Below, one piece after another: positions 8,326 to 18,952 of a DNA stretch of 60,842 nt (positions are counted from its first letter, which is position 1; each line of letters starts with the position of its first letter). The position numbers were made by a program, and so were the translations under genes. The stretch lies in NCBI RefSeq assembly GCF_004123845.1, contig NZ_NBDP01000037.1, forward strand, positions 1 through 60,842, given 5' to 3'. The notes beneath the pieces were generated by a model. It saw only the letters and a program-made list of their open reading frames with translations, made no database searches and was not told the origin of the DNA. This DNA is from Allobosea sp. Tri-44 (GTDB lineage: Bacteria; Pseudomonadota; Alphaproteobacteria; Rhizobiales; Beijerinckiaceae).

Positions 8326-8568
8326 ATGAAAGCCCGCGTCACTGTCACCCTCAAGACCGGCGTGCTCGACCCGCAGGGCAAGGCGATCGAGGGCGCGCTG
8401 AAATCACTCGGCATCGACGGTGTCAGCTCGGTCCGCCAGGGCAAGGTCTTCGACATCGAGCTCGACGGCGCCAACAAGGCCGCCGCCGAGGCCGCCCTCA
8501 AGGCCGCCTGCGAGAAGCTCCTCGCCAACACCGTGATCGAGAATTACCGGGTCGAGTTGCAGGGATGA
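8326..8568 (+). CDS. purS: FGAM synthase subunit PurS
   Basis: The 80-residue small structural subunit of the three-part PurSQL formylglycinamidine ribonucleotide synthase, which bridges the glutaminase PurQ and the synthetase PurL. Family features are 'VTVTLKTGVLDPQGKAIEGALKSLG', the central 'VRQGKVFDIEL' strand and the C-terminal 'NTVIENYRVEL'. A GGAG ribosome binding site precedes the ATG. Its stop overlaps the next gene's start (ATGA), so translation of the GNAT gene is likely coupled. Unusually, purQ does not follow directly. Confidence 0.95.
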   Translation: MKARVTVTLKTGVLDPQGKAIEGALKSLGIDGVSSVRQGKVFDIELDGANKAAAEAALKAACEKLLANTVIENYRVELQG

Positions 8569-9071
8569 GCCAGGAAACGTCGATGGTCGTCCCGGCGACG
8601 CCGGCCGATATCGACGCGATCATGGCCTGCGAGCGCAGGCCCGGCTACGAGGCGACCGTTGGCCGCTGGAGCCGCGAGCAGCATCTCGCCGGCATGGCCG
8701 ACCCTACGCATCGCTATTTTGTCGCCCGCCGACCGGGCGGCGCCATCGCAGGCTTCGTAATGCTGCAGGACGTCGGTATCGAAACCGGTTCCCTGCTGGT
8801 TCGCCGGATTGCCGTCGCCGAGCAGCGGAGCGGTCACGGCCGGCAATTGCTCGGCCATGCGCTGCACGTGATCTTCGACGAACTCGGCGCACGCAGCGCT
8901 TGGCTCGGCGTTCGCGCGCATAATGCATCTGGCATCGCTCTTTACTCTTCCTTCGGGATGAGGGAGGAGAGCCGCCGCGAAGAGCCGGAGCCCAGCGGCG
9001 AAGCCGTTACGGTGATAACCATGGCGATGAACGCCGAGACCTACCGCCAGTCAAAAAGGGCCAATCCATGA
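8565..9071 (+). CDS. GNAT family N-acetyltransferase inserted between purS and purQ
   Basis: A 168-residue acetyltransferase with a GNAT motif A of the form 'VRRIAVAEQRSGHGRQLL' (acetyl-CoA pyrophosphate loop, Q-x-x-G-x-G) and a conserved-looking 'HNASGIALYSSFGMREESRR' motif B, as in RimI-type enzymes. The acceptor substrate cannot be predicted. It overlaps purS and purQ by 4 bp on each side, so it is embedded in the purine operon and translated with it. In most alphaproteobacteria I know, purS and purQ are adjacent, so the insertion is worth noting. Confidence 0.85.
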   Translation: MSQETSMVVPATPADIDAIMACERRPGYEATVGRWSREQHLAGMADPTHRYFVARRPGGAIAGFVMLQDVGIETGSLLVRRIAVAEQRSGHGRQLLGHALHVIFDELGARSAWLGVRAHNASGIALYSSFGMREESRREEPEPSGEAVTVITMAMNAETYRQSKRANP

Positions 9072-9763
9072 AGGCTGCCGTCATCACCTTCCCCGGCTCG
9101 AACCGCGATGGCGACGTCGCCAAGGCGCTGCGTCAGGCCGGCGCTCATGTAGCGCATGTCTGGCATGGCGATTACGAGTTGCCGGCCGGGACCGACCTCG
9201 TCGTCCTGCCGGGCGGCTTCTCCTATGGCGATTATCTGCGCTGCGGCGCCATCGCCGGCCGCGCTCACATCATGGACGCGACACGGGCACACGCGGCCCG
9301 CGGCGGCCTCGTGCTCGGCATCTGCAACGGCTTCCAGATCGCTTGCGAGGCCGGGCTGCTGCCGGGCGTGCTCGCCCGCAACGCCGATCTGAAATTCGTC
9401 TGCAGGCGCCAGCATCTCACGGTCGAGCGCAACGACACCGCCTTCACCTCAGCCTATACCAAGGGCCAGGTGATCGATGTCTGCATCGCCCATGGCGAGG
9501 GCAACTATATCTGCGATCCGGAAACGCTCGCCCGGCTCGAAGGCGAGGGGCTGGTCGCCTTCCGCTACTGCGACGCCGACGGCAAGGTGACGGCGGAGGC
9601 CAATCCGAACGGCTCGCTGGACGGCATCGCTGGCATCTACTCGCCCGGCCGCAACGTACTCGGCCTGATGCCGCATCCGGAAAACCTGATCGATGGTCTC
9701 GTCGGCGGCACCGATGGGCGCGGTATGTTCGCAAGCCTGATGAGCGGCAAGAAGGCGGCGTGA
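9068..9763 (+). CDS. purQ: FGAM synthase glutaminase subunit PurQ
   Basis: A 231-residue class I glutamine amidotransferase that supplies ammonia to PurL for FGAM synthesis. The nucleophile is C86 in GICNGFQ; the His-x-Glu pair lies in 'LMPHPENL' near the C-terminus. The N-terminus 'MKAAVITFPGSNRDGD' is standard. It overlaps the GNAT gene by 4 bp upstream and the next gene by 4 bp downstream (GTGA). Confidence 0.95.
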   Translation: MKAAVITFPGSNRDGDVAKALRQAGAHVAHVWHGDYELPAGTDLVVLPGGFSYGDYLRCGAIAGRAHIMDATRAHAARGGLVLGICNGFQIACEAGLLPGVLARNADLKFVCRRQHLTVERNDTAFTSAYTKGQVIDVCIAHGEGNYICDPETLARLEGEGLVAFRYCDADGKVTAEANPNGSLDGIAGIYSPGRNVLGLMPHPENLIDGLVGGTDGRGMFASLMSGKKAA

Positions 9764-10188
9764 GCGACGCGCCGCCACTGGTCGAGGGCCGCCAGTCCCT
9801 CATCCCGGACTGGAGTCTCGTACTGCCCTTCCCGATGGCCCGCCGCGTCGAGGATGGCTCGCTGGTCTTCTGGCATAGCCCACGCGGCCTGACTTTCTGG
9901 CTCAACGCTTACGATGCCGGCGATCCTGACGATGCACTTGCCGAGTGGCGGGAAATCCACGCCTCTGCCGCTTTCGATCTGATCGAGGAGCGCGAGACCG
10001 ACTTCATCCGTTTCGCTTATCGCCTCCATGAAGATGCGGACGATGGGCGCCAGCCCGCTTTCTACGGCTTCGCTTGCGCCCGTGATGGCGGGCAGATCCA
10101 CATCGCCGGCTATTTCGATGAGCCCGGCCTGCTCGATGCCGTGCTCGCGACCTGGCGCAGCCTGCGCTTCGGCCCGCCGCTGCAATAG
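9760..10188 (+). CDS. Conserved hypothetical coupled to purQ
   Basis: A 142-residue protein of unknown function starting at a GTG that overlaps the purQ stop (GTGA), so its synthesis is probably coupled to PurQ. There is no signal peptide or membrane segment. The sequence looks like a compact alpha/beta domain with aromatic strands ('DGSLVFWHSPRGLTFWLNAY', 'FIRFAYRL', 'GQIHIAGYFD') and a Trp near the end. I do not recognise the family. It ends 6 bp before the convergent ccmG and appears to be the last gene of the purine operon. Confidence 0.75.
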   Translation: MSDAPPLVEGRQSLIPDWSLVLPFPMARRVEDGSLVFWHSPRGLTFWLNAYDAGDPDDALAEWREIHASAAFDLIEERETDFIRFAYRLHEDADDGRQPAFYGFACARDGGQIHIAGYFDEPGLLDAVLATWRSLRFGPPLQ

Positions 10189-10194
10189 GCCTGC

Positions 10195-10788
10195 TCAGTT
10201 ACCCTTCTGCGCCCGCGCCAGCATGCGCGACGCCGCCGCGCCGTCGAGCGGACCGACATGCTTGTCGAGGATTCGCCCGTCCGGCCCGATCAGGAAGGTC
10301 TCGGGCACACCGTAGACGCCCCAGTCGATGGCGGCCCGGCCACTGCGATCGACGCCGACAGCGGAATAGGGATTGCCGAGCGCGCCGAGGAAACGGCGCG
10401 CATTCTCGGCCTCGTCCTTGTAGTTGAAGCCGACGAGCGCGACCTTGCCCTGCTTCACCGCGGCTGAATCCGCCATGGCGACGAGGAAAGGGTGCTCGAC
10501 CCGGCAAGGCGCGCACCAGCTCGCGAAGACATTGACGATCGTCGCCTTGCCCTTGGCGAGCCCCGCCATGTCGAAGCTCGGCACCGGCTGGCCGTCGCGC
10601 TGTAGCCCCTCCAGCGGAGGCAATGTGATCGCCGGCGCCGGTTTGCCGATCAGCGCCGAGGGCACCTTGCTGGCATCGCCGGAGAACAATCCCTTGGCGA
10701 ATACCGCGGCCAGCGCCGCGAACACAATCAGCGGGATCGCATAGAGCCAGGGCGAGCGCCGCGGCGGGGAGGTCGCAGCCTCGCTCAT
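10195..10788 (-). CDS. ccmG: CcmG/DsbE thiol:disulfide oxidoreductase
   Basis: The periplasmic, membrane-anchored thioredoxin-like protein of System I cytochrome c maturation, which helps keep apocytochrome CxxCH cysteines reduced. It is 197 residues: an N-terminal membrane anchor (about 14-33), then a thioredoxin fold with the active site WCAPC (C92, C95), and the family-typical 'GVYGVPETFLIGPDGRI' with its cis-proline. Its start codon overlaps the ccmD stop (ATGA). It is the last gene of the ccmC-D-G run. Confidence 0.93.
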   Translation of the reverse strand: MSEAATSPPRRSPWLYAIPLIVFAALAAVFAKGLFSGDASKVPSALIGKPAPAITLPPLEGLQRDGQPVPSFDMAGLAKGKATIVNVFASWCAPCRVEHPFLVAMADSAAVKQGKVALVGFNYKDEAENARRFLGALGNPYSAVGVDRSGRAAIDWGVYGVPETFLIGPDGRILDKHVGPLDGAAASRMLARAQKGN

Positions 10789-10958
10789 GACGTGCTGCCG
10801 CCGCGACGGCCCACACCGCGCTCCTCCAGCGCCGCCAAGGCCCGCCTCTGCGCCCTCCGGTCGAGCAGGATCGTTGTCGCCAGGCCGAGCAGGATCACCG
10901 CAGCAGCCAGATAGGCGGCGAGGATGAAACCGGCATGGGGTCCGAGTGCGTCCATCAT
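10785..10958 (-). CDS. ccmD: Heme exporter protein CcmD
   Basis: A 57-residue single-span membrane protein that stabilises the CcmABC-CcmE heme handover complex. 'LGPHAGFILAAYLAAAVIL' is the typical CcmD start with its membrane helix, and a basic Arg-rich cytoplasmic tail follows. It begins with two consecutive ATG codons overlapping the ccmC stop (so the start could be 10955), and its own stop overlaps the ccmG start. Confidence 0.88.
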   Translation of the reverse strand: MMDALGPHAGFILAAYLAAAVILLGLATTILLDRRAQRRALAALEERGVGRRGGSTS

Positions 10959-11713
10959 TGTGCCGCCTGCAAGGACAGCCGGTCGAGGCGCTCGGCCTCG
11001 AAGATCGTCAGCGTGCGGACCCGGCGGCGGATGATTTCGGCCTGCATCGCAGCGAAGTGAAGCGCAAGCGCCAGCAGGGTGAAGCCGAGCGCGGTGATTA
11101 CGAGCGGCCAGAGCATCGAGGCATGGATGGTCGGCCCGCCCAGCCGCAGCACCGAGGCCGGCTGGTGCAAGGTGCTCCACCAATCGACCGAGAACTTGAT
11201 GATCGGGATGTTGACGCAGCCGACCAGCGTCAGGATCGCGACGGCGCGGCCGGCGCGCGACGGTTCGTCGATGGCGCGGCGCAGCGCGATGACGCCGAGA
11301 TAAAGCAGGAACAGCACCAGCATCGAGGTCAGGCGCGCATCCCAGACCCAGTAGGTGCCCCACATCGGCTTGCCCCAGAACGAGCCGGTCAGCAGGCAGA
11401 TCAGCGCGAAACAGGCGCCGATCGGCGCCGCAGCCTGCTGGGCGACGTCGGCGAGCGGATGGCGCCAGACCAGCACGCCCAGCGCCGAGAGTGCCATCAT
11501 CGAATAGAACATCAGCGCCAGCCAGGCGGCCGGCACATGGATGTACATGATCTTGATCGTCTCGCCTTGCTGGTAATCGGCCGGCGCGACGAACCAGACG
11601 AGATAGAGGCCGATGGCGAGCAACAGCGCCGCCGCACCCGTGAGCCAGGGCAGCAAAATTCCAGACAGGCGCATGAAGCGCGCCGGATTGGCCAGTTCGG
11701 TAAGGCTCGCCAT
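10955..11713 (-). CDS. ccmC: Heme ABC transporter permease CcmC
   Basis: The 252-residue membrane protein that presents heme to CcmE in System I cytochrome c biogenesis. It has about six membrane segments and the periplasmic tryptophan-rich heme-handling motif 'WGTYWVWDARLTS' (most homologues read WGTWWVWDARLTS). The heme-ligand histidine region 'DWWSTLHQPASV' and 'YIHVPAAWLA' are present. It is translationally coupled to ccmD. CcmA and CcmB are on the same strand further upstream but are separated from this gene by two small genes. Confidence 0.95.
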   Translation of the reverse strand: MASLTELANPARFMRLSGILLPWLTGAAALLLAIGLYLVWFVAPADYQQGETIKIMYIHVPAAWLALMFYSMMALSALGVLVWRHPLADVAQQAAAPIGACFALICLLTGSFWGKPMWGTYWVWDARLTSMLVLFLLYLGVIALRRAIDEPSRAGRAVAILTLVGCVNIPIIKFSVDWWSTLHQPASVLRLGGPTIHASMLWPLVITALGFTLLALALHFAAMQAEIIRRRVRTLTIFEAERLDRLSLQAAQ

Positions 11714-11822
11714 GGAGGTGGTGGCCGGCTCTGCTCTTCTTTCGACGAGGAAGCATGTAGCAACCGCCGGCCCGGCTCACAATCGATGAGCCACCCCTGC
11801 GACGATGACGCCCGGACGGGCG

Positions 11823-12065
11823 CTAGCCCTTATCTGACGCGTTAGGCACAGTGCCCGCGTCGTTCTCGATAACGCTGAAGCTGCCTGAACGGGCGCCATC
11901 GGCGGCGACGTTGAAGCCCTCGGCGCTCAGGCCACGCCTGAGCAACTCCCGCACCGCGGCCGCGCGGCTCGGCATACGCTTGTCAAAGCGCCAATTCTCG
12001 ACGGCGCGGAGCTCTTCCGCGCTCAGCATGATCTGCAGACGTTCGCCGCGTTCCAGGTCCGACAT
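11823..12065 (-). CDS. Small ribbon-helix-helix-like protein
   Basis: An 80-residue protein whose first 50 residues ('RLQIMLSAEELRAVENWRF ... AAAVRELLRRGL') have the strand-helix-helix layout of ribbon-helix-helix DNA-binding proteins. The C-terminal 30 residues are polar and probably disordered. It resembles RHH repressors or antitoxins only at the level of pattern. No ribosome binding site is obvious. The sequence just upstream of its start contains an inverted repeat (12105-12123), a candidate self-operator. It lies inside the ccm cluster between ccmC and ccmB, with no partner gene of toxin type recognised. Confidence 0.65.
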   Translation of the reverse strand: MSDLERGERLQIMLSAEELRAVENWRFDKRMPSRAAAVRELLRRGLSAEGFNVAADGARSGSFSVIENDAGTVPNASDKG

Positions 12066-12268
12066 GGCGCGCCCCCATCGCGCTAAGAATGAGTAAGTGA
12101 CTATATGAGCACAAACTGCTCATTCGCAAGTGGCAGCGACACCAGCGGTACCTTAGCGTCATGCCATTCAGGCGCTAGCACTGCAACTTACTAACTAATT
12201 GAAATTACTAGATTTTTATTTGCCTTCCCTGCGATTCCGGGCTAACGCTCGGTGCAGGAGGGATTGTC
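12066..12268. promoter_or_regulatory. AT-rich divergent control region with palindrome
   Basis: This 203-bp spacer between divergent small genes is notably AT-richer than its surroundings, especially 12175-12230. It contains a perfect inverted repeat ATGAGCA (12105-12111), 5-bp loop, TGCTCAT (12117-12123), and wider arms GAATGAG (12087-12093) and CTCATTC (12119-12125). The palindrome lies about 40-60 bp upstream of the ribbon-helix-helix-like gene, where an autoregulatory operator would be expected. TTACTA occurs twice (12188-12193 and 12205-12210). Confidence 0.4.
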
Positions 12269-12496
12269 ATGCTCATCACGCTTTCCGATCTCATGCGGCG
12301 CGATATCGAAACGACTCTGCGTTCGAAGGTCGGTGAATCGCGTGTCGTCAATGTCTTCGGCGTGGCCGAAGAGGTCCAGCTCCGTTTCGTCGACGACAAC
12401 GTCGCGCTCGAGGATATCGCCGCCGTCGTCGCCCGTCTCGCATCTCAATCCGGCTGCGCGCTGGAACTGGACCGGGGCGAGCTGTCCGCGGGCTGA
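12269..12496 (+). CDS. Small hypothetical protein (75 aa)
   Basis: An acidic, cytoplasmic-looking 75-residue protein with no signal or membrane segment and no family I recognise. A good GGAGGG ribosome binding site lies 7 bp before the ATG, which supports translation. It is the only plus-strand gene within the ccm cluster, divergent from the ribbon-helix-helix-like gene and convergent with ccmB, whose stop codon is 4 bp away. Its first half has helical character ('LSDLMRRDIETTLRSK') and its second half contains 'DIAAVVARLASQSG'. Confidence 0.65.
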   Translation: MLITLSDLMRRDIETTLRSKVGESRVVNVFGVAEEVQLRFVDDNVALEDIAAVVARLASQSGCALELDRGELSAG

Positions 12497-12500
12497 ATCG

Positions 12501-13166
12501 TCAGTCGGGCTGGCGCAGAGCCGCCGCCGCCGCGACGCAGCCCACGGCCGCAGCCATCAGCGACAGCGCGGCCAGAATCAGCAACGGACTCTGCAGAGAC
12601 ATCGGCCCGCTTGCTGCGCCCGAGGCCGAGACACCGAAAATCAGCACCGGCACGCAGAGCGGCGCCACCAAAATGGGCAGGATCAGGCCGCCACGGCGCA
12701 GGCTCGCGGTGAGTGCTGCGGCTGCAGCGCCGATGAAGCTCAACGCCGGCGTGCCGAGCGCCAGACTCGCTGCCAGCGGCAGCACCCCCTCCGCCGGCAG
12801 GGCGACGAGCAGCCCCAGCAGCGGCGCAGCCAGGGTCAGCGGCAGGCCGGTCGTCAGCCAGTGCGCCAATGCCTTGGCGAACACGGCGAACTCCAGTGGT
12901 AGCCCGGCACCGTGGATGAGATCGAGCGAACCGTCCTCCTCATCGGCCTGAAACAGCCTGTCGAGCCCGATCAGCGTCGCCAGCAATGCCCCCAGCCAGA
13001 GGATGGCCGGGCCGATCCGCGACAGCAGGTTGAGGTCGGGTCCGAGCGCGAACGGGATCAGCACGACCACGGTGAGAAAGAAGACGAGCGCGAGCTCGCC
13101 GCCGCCGCCGGCCCGGACCGCCAGCGCAAGATCGCGCTTCAGGATGGCGAGGAAAGCGCGGCTCAC
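12501..13166 (-). CDS. ccmB: Heme exporter protein CcmB
   Basis: The 221-residue membrane component of the CcmAB ABC complex that, with ATP hydrolysis by CcmA, releases holo-CcmE from CcmC. It has about six hydrophobic segments and the family-typical N-terminus 'FLAILKRDLALAVRAGG'. The conserved region 'LDRLFQADEEDGSLDLI' is intact. It starts at a GTG overlapping the ccmA stop codon, so the two are translationally coupled; the same frame remains open well upstream but that stretch lies inside ccmA. Confidence 0.93.
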   Translation of the reverse strand: MSRAFLAILKRDLALAVRAGGGGELALVFFLTVVVLIPFALGPDLNLLSRIGPAILWLGALLATLIGLDRLFQADEEDGSLDLIHGAGLPLEFAVFAKALAHWLTTGLPLTLAAPLLGLLVALPAEGVLPLAASLALGTPALSFIGAAAAALTASLRRGGLILPILVAPLCVPVLIFGVSASGAASGPMSLQSPLLILAALSLMAAAVGCVAAAAALRQPD

Positions 13167-13783
13167 GGCCCGATCCTGAGCTCGCGCGCGCCATCGAGGC
13201 CGAGCGGTCCGTGGGTCGCGGCGAGGATCGCCCCGCCTGCCGCCAGATGCGCCCGCATCAATCCGGAGAGCATTGCCTGCGAGCCCGCGTCGAGTGCAGC
13301 AAAAGGCTCGTCGAGCAACCAGAGCGGCCGCGACGACACCAGGAGCCGCGCCAGCGCCACCCGCCGCCGCTGGCCGGCGGAGAGATAGCCGACCGGCAGG
13401 GCTCCGATATGCGGCAGGCCGACCGTGGCGAGCGCCTCGGTCGGGGTCAGCCCCGGTGCGCCGAGCAGGTCCTGCGCGAAACGCAGGTTCTCCGTTGCCG
13501 TTAAAGCAGTCTTCAGCCCGTCGCGGTGACCGACCAGATGGGCTGCTTCGGCCAGCGGCATGTCGTCGAGGCCATCGAGCCTGATGGCCCCAGCCTCTGG
13601 GCGCAAACGTCCGCACAGCATGGCGATCAGGCTCGACTTGCCGGCGCCGTTGCGGCCGGTGAGCGCGATCGCCTCGCCACTCGCCAGGTCAAAGCCCACG
13701 CCGTCGAAGATCGCGCGGCCGCCGCGGCGGCAAACGAGCCCTTCCGCCGTCAAGGCGAATGTCTGGTATCGGATTTGCGTCAC
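13163..13783 (-). CDS. ccmA: Heme exporter ATP-binding protein CcmA
   Basis: The 206-residue ATPase of the CcmAB complex in cytochrome c maturation. Walker A is GRNGAGKS (residues 43-50), the ABC signature is 'YLSAGQRRRVALARL', and Walker B is 'LWLLDEPFAALD' followed by the H-loop 'ATHGPLG'. The start is a GTG with no better ATG nearby. It overlaps ccmB by 4 bp. It is divergent from acnA with a 232-bp spacer. Confidence 0.95.
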   Translation of the reverse strand: MTQIRYQTFALTAEGLVCRRGGRAIFDGVGFDLASGEAIALTGRNGAGKSSLIAMLCGRLRPEAGAIRLDGLDDMPLAEAAHLVGHRDGLKTALTATENLRFAQDLLGAPGLTPTEALATVGLPHIGALPVGYLSAGQRRRVALARLLVSSRPLWLLDEPFAALDAGSQAMLSGLMRAHLAAGGAILAATHGPLGLDGARELRIGP

Positions 13784-14015
13784 GGCGAACCTGTCATCCC
13801 GGAGGTCATTACCGTTTCGCCCAACGCATATCGAGCCTGTAGCGGCCTTCTTGGAATTGATCTATAGAACCCGTGGCTACGCCGCACGCCGATCCGGCGC
13901 GGGGCTCGGGCACTCCCGGGGCGGCGAGCGCGTCATGCGCAATAGGCCTTCGACCGGATTCATCCGCAAGGACGGTCCGGCTCGCGACCGCAACCCCTTG
14001 ATCAGGATAGCCCGC

Positions 14016-16715
<2,700 letters not shown>

Positions 16716-16736
16716 AGGCTCGACGCCGATACTATC

Positions 16737-16770
16737 GAGACGCCCGGCCGCAAGCCGGGCGTCTCTCTTT
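16737..16770 (+). terminator. Rho-independent terminator of acnA
   Basis: A 12-bp perfect stem, GAGACGCCCGGC (16737-16748) and GCCGGGCGTCTC (16754-16765), with a 5-nt loop, followed by TCTTT. Confidence 0.9.
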
Positions 16771-16907
16771 GGTCCCGACGGTTGTCCAATCTTGCACGCA
16801 GGTGTAAGGGGGCGGTCACAGCCATCCTCGGCGGGGGGCTTGGGGCAGGCGCGGGGCGAACGCGCCCGGACGCCATCCGCCATCATCATCCAAGACGGAG
16901 CACCCGC

Positions 16908-17189
16908 ATGTCCGCCACGTTCGAGACGGTCGCCGGCATTATTTCGGAGACTTGCGACATTCCTCGCGAGAAGATCACGCCCCAAAGCCACGCGATCGAA
17001 GATCTCGGCATCGACTCCCTCGCCTTTCTCGACATCGCCTTCGCGATCGACAAGGCCTTCGGCATCAAGCTGCCGCTCGAGCAGTGGACCCAGGAGGTCA
17101 ACGAGGGCAAGGCGCCGGCTGAGCAGTATTTCGTGCTCGAGAACCTGTGCAAGCGCATCGACGACCTCGTCGCCGCCAAGGTCGCCTGA
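16908..17189 (+). CDS. acpXL: Acyl carrier protein AcpXL
   Basis: A 93-residue specialised acyl carrier protein that carries the growing very-long-chain (C26-C30) hydroxy-fatty acid destined for lipid A. The phosphopantetheine attachment serine is S37 in GIDSL. It is longer than the housekeeping AcpP (about 78 residues) and carries the AcpXL-typical segment 'PLEQWTQEVNEGKAPAEQYF'. The frame is open 42 codons further upstream, but the family starts at 'MSATFETVAGII'. It is the first gene of a seven-gene set ending in lpxXL, the order known from Rhizobium with one additional reductase. Confidence 0.95.
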   Translation: MSATFETVAGIISETCDIPREKITPQSHAIEDLGIDSLAFLDIAFAIDKAFGIKLPLEQWTQEVNEGKAPAEQYFVLENLCKRIDDLVAAKVA

Positions 17190-17219
17190 GCAAGCTCCGG
17201 CCCGCAGGGGCTGCCGCAA

Positions 17220-17267
17220 GAGCAGGATGCGAAAAAGTGGGAACCGGTTTTCGCAAGAATCCTGCTC
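17220..17267. repeat. Intergenic palindromic repeat, class A
   Basis: Perfect outer arms GAGCAGGAT (17220-17228) and ATCCTGCTC (17259-17267), inner arms GCGAAAA (17229-17235) and TTTTCGC (17248-17254), around an AAGTGGGAACCGG core. It shares the GTGG-A-ACCGGTT core with the element at 5171-5214. It lies between acpXL and fabZXL and would form a stable hairpin in the transcript. Confidence 0.7.
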
Positions 17268-17347
17268 TCACTCTTTGATGAGAGCCGGACGTTGAAACGC
17301 CGCAGGCGGGGCAGAACCCCGATCGCGGCGAGACGGGTTGGAGCCGC

Positions 17348-17809
17348 ATGCGCCTTGAATATTTCGAGATGATCGATCAGGTCGAGAGCTTTGATCGGGC
17401 GGCCAAGCGGATCGTGACCTGCTCGACTGTTCCAGCCGAAAGCCCGGTCTTCGAAGGCCACTTCCCCGGCCATCCGCTCGTTCCTGGCGTGCTGCTCACC
17501 GAAACCATGGCCCAGGCTTCCGGCTATCTGCTGCTCGGGCTGAACCACCTGACGCAGATGCCGTTCCTGATGATGGTCGACAAGGCGCGTTTCCGCACCT
17601 TCGTCGAACCCAACGCGGTGCTCGACGTCAGCGCCGAGCTCGTCCATGAGGGCTCCGGTTACGCTGCGACAAAGGCAAAGATTGCGATCGCCGGCAAGCC
17701 GATCTGCGATGCCGAGCTGCGCTTCCGCTTGATGCCGTTCCCCGCCGATATGCACGTCCTGATGCAGGCCCGGCTCAAGGCCATCGGCCTCTCCCCGGAG
17801 GCAGCCTGA
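17348..17809 (+). CDS. fabZXL: 3-hydroxyacyl-ACP dehydratase FabZXL
   Basis: A 153-residue hot-dog-fold dehydratase for the AcpXL-bound chain. The FabZ active-site pair is clear: the His in 'GHFPGHPLVPG' and the Glu in 'LLTETMAQASG'. It supplies the dehydration step of each elongation cycle. It ends one base before the fabF2XL start codon. The ATG follows a long inter-gene gap containing a palindromic repeat, which may alter relative expression of acpXL and downstream genes. Confidence 0.92.
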   Translation: MRLEYFEMIDQVESFDRAAKRIVTCSTVPAESPVFEGHFPGHPLVPGVLLTETMAQASGYLLLGLNHLTQMPFLMMVDKARFRTFVEPNAVLDVSAELVHEGSGYAATKAKIAIAGKPICDAELRFRLMPFPADMHVLMQARLKAIGLSPEAA

Positions 17810-17810
17810 C

Positions 17811-18941
17811 ATGGCCCGCGACGTCGTCATCACCGGCATCGGCCTCGCCTCCAGTCTTGGCGAGGGCGTCGAGGCCCATGCGCAGGCGCTTGCGGCGAAC
17901 GCAGCGCCGACCGTCGATATCAAGAACTTCGCGCCCTACCCGCTGCACCCGTTGAAGCCGCTTGAACTCGACCGGCAGATCCCGAAGAAGTCCGACCAAC
18001 GCCAGATGGAGCCCTGGCAGCGCCTCGGCGTCTATGCCGCTGGCCTCGCGCTCGATGATGCCGCCCTTAAGGACGACGCCGAGGCCAAGAGCCAGCTCCA
18101 GGTCATCGTCGCCGCCGGCGGCGGCGAGCGCGACCACGCTGTCGACGCCGCTGTGCTGGCGGGTTTGCGCAATGCGAACCAGCCGGGCGCGTTCCTCAAC
18201 GAACGGCTGATGAGCGATCTCAGGCCGACGCTGTTCTTGGCCCAGCTCTCCAACCTGCTCGCCGGCAATATCGGGATCGTCCACGGCATCACCGGAGCCT
18301 CGCGCACGCTGATGGGCGAGGAGCAGGCCGGCGTCGATGCGATCCGCACCGCCCAGGGCCGCATCGCGGCCGGCCAGGCCGACCTCATCCTCGTCGGCGG
18401 CGCCTACAATGCCGAACGCCGCGACATGCTGCTGCTGTTCGAGCTCGGCGGCTTCCTGCGCGCCACAGACTTCGCCCCCGTCTTCGAGCGCACCGATGCA
18501 CCCGGCATGATCACTGGCAGCGCCGGCGCCTTCCTCGTGCTCGAATCGGCCGAGCGTGCCGCTGCCCGTGGCGCCAAGGTCCATGCCCGGCTGAGCCATG
18601 CAGGCGCTCATCGCAGTCGCCGCCAGCCCGGCTCGGTCGCCAAGGCGCTCGATGAGCTGCTCGCCGGCTTCGGTCCGCTTGCGCCCGACGCACTCGTGAT
18701 CTCGGCCGCGACCGGCTGCGCCGGCATCACCGACGAAGAGGCAGCCGCGATCGCCAAGGCCGTGCCGGATGCGCGCCGGACCGCCACCGGAGACCTCGTC
18801 GGCCATTCCATCGAAGCCGCCTTCCCGATCTCGGTCGCGCTGGCTGCCGCCGCGCTCTCGACCGGCGCGGCGAAAGAAGCGATCGTCACCGGCGCAGCGC
18901 ATTGGCGCGGCGAAGGCGCCGCTCGGTTGGTCAAGGCTTGA
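17811..18941 (+). CDS. fabF2XL: Ketosynthase-like FabF2XL, catalytically degenerate
   Basis: A 376-residue thiolase-fold protein of the KAS II family, shorter than FabF1XL (427). Aligned by eye with FabF1XL, the nucleophilic Cys position is Glu171 in GEEQAG, and the first catalytic His ('NAHGTST' in FabF1XL) falls in 'SAATGCAGITDEEA', with no His. The second His is kept ('LVGHSIEAAF'). It therefore should not condense on its own. The pattern resembles the chain-length-factor subunit of type II polyketide synthases, where Gln replaces Cys. It lies directly before fabF1XL (11 bp), so a heterodimer is likely. The family name comes from the conserved cluster order. Confidence 0.85.
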   Translation: MARDVVITGIGLASSLGEGVEAHAQALAANAAPTVDIKNFAPYPLHPLKPLELDRQIPKKSDQRQMEPWQRLGVYAAGLALDDAALKDDAEAKSQLQVIVAAGGGERDHAVDAAVLAGLRNANQPGAFLNERLMSDLRPTLFLAQLSNLLAGNIGIVHGITGASRTLMGEEQAGVDAIRTAQGRIAAGQADLILVGGAYNAERRDMLLLFELGGFLRATDFAPVFERTDAPGMITGSAGAFLVLESAERAAARGAKVHARLSHAGAHRSRRQPGSVAKALDELLAGFGPLAPDALVISAATGCAGITDEEAAAIAKAVPDARRTATGDLVGHSIEAAFPISVALAAAALSTGAAKEAIVTGAAHWRGEGAARLVKA

Positions 18942-18952
18942 GGAGAGGCGTC

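Noticed and set aside
9343..9759. Upstream part of the frame of the hypothetical after purQ
   Set aside because: Lies within purQ in another frame; the true start is the GTG at 9760.
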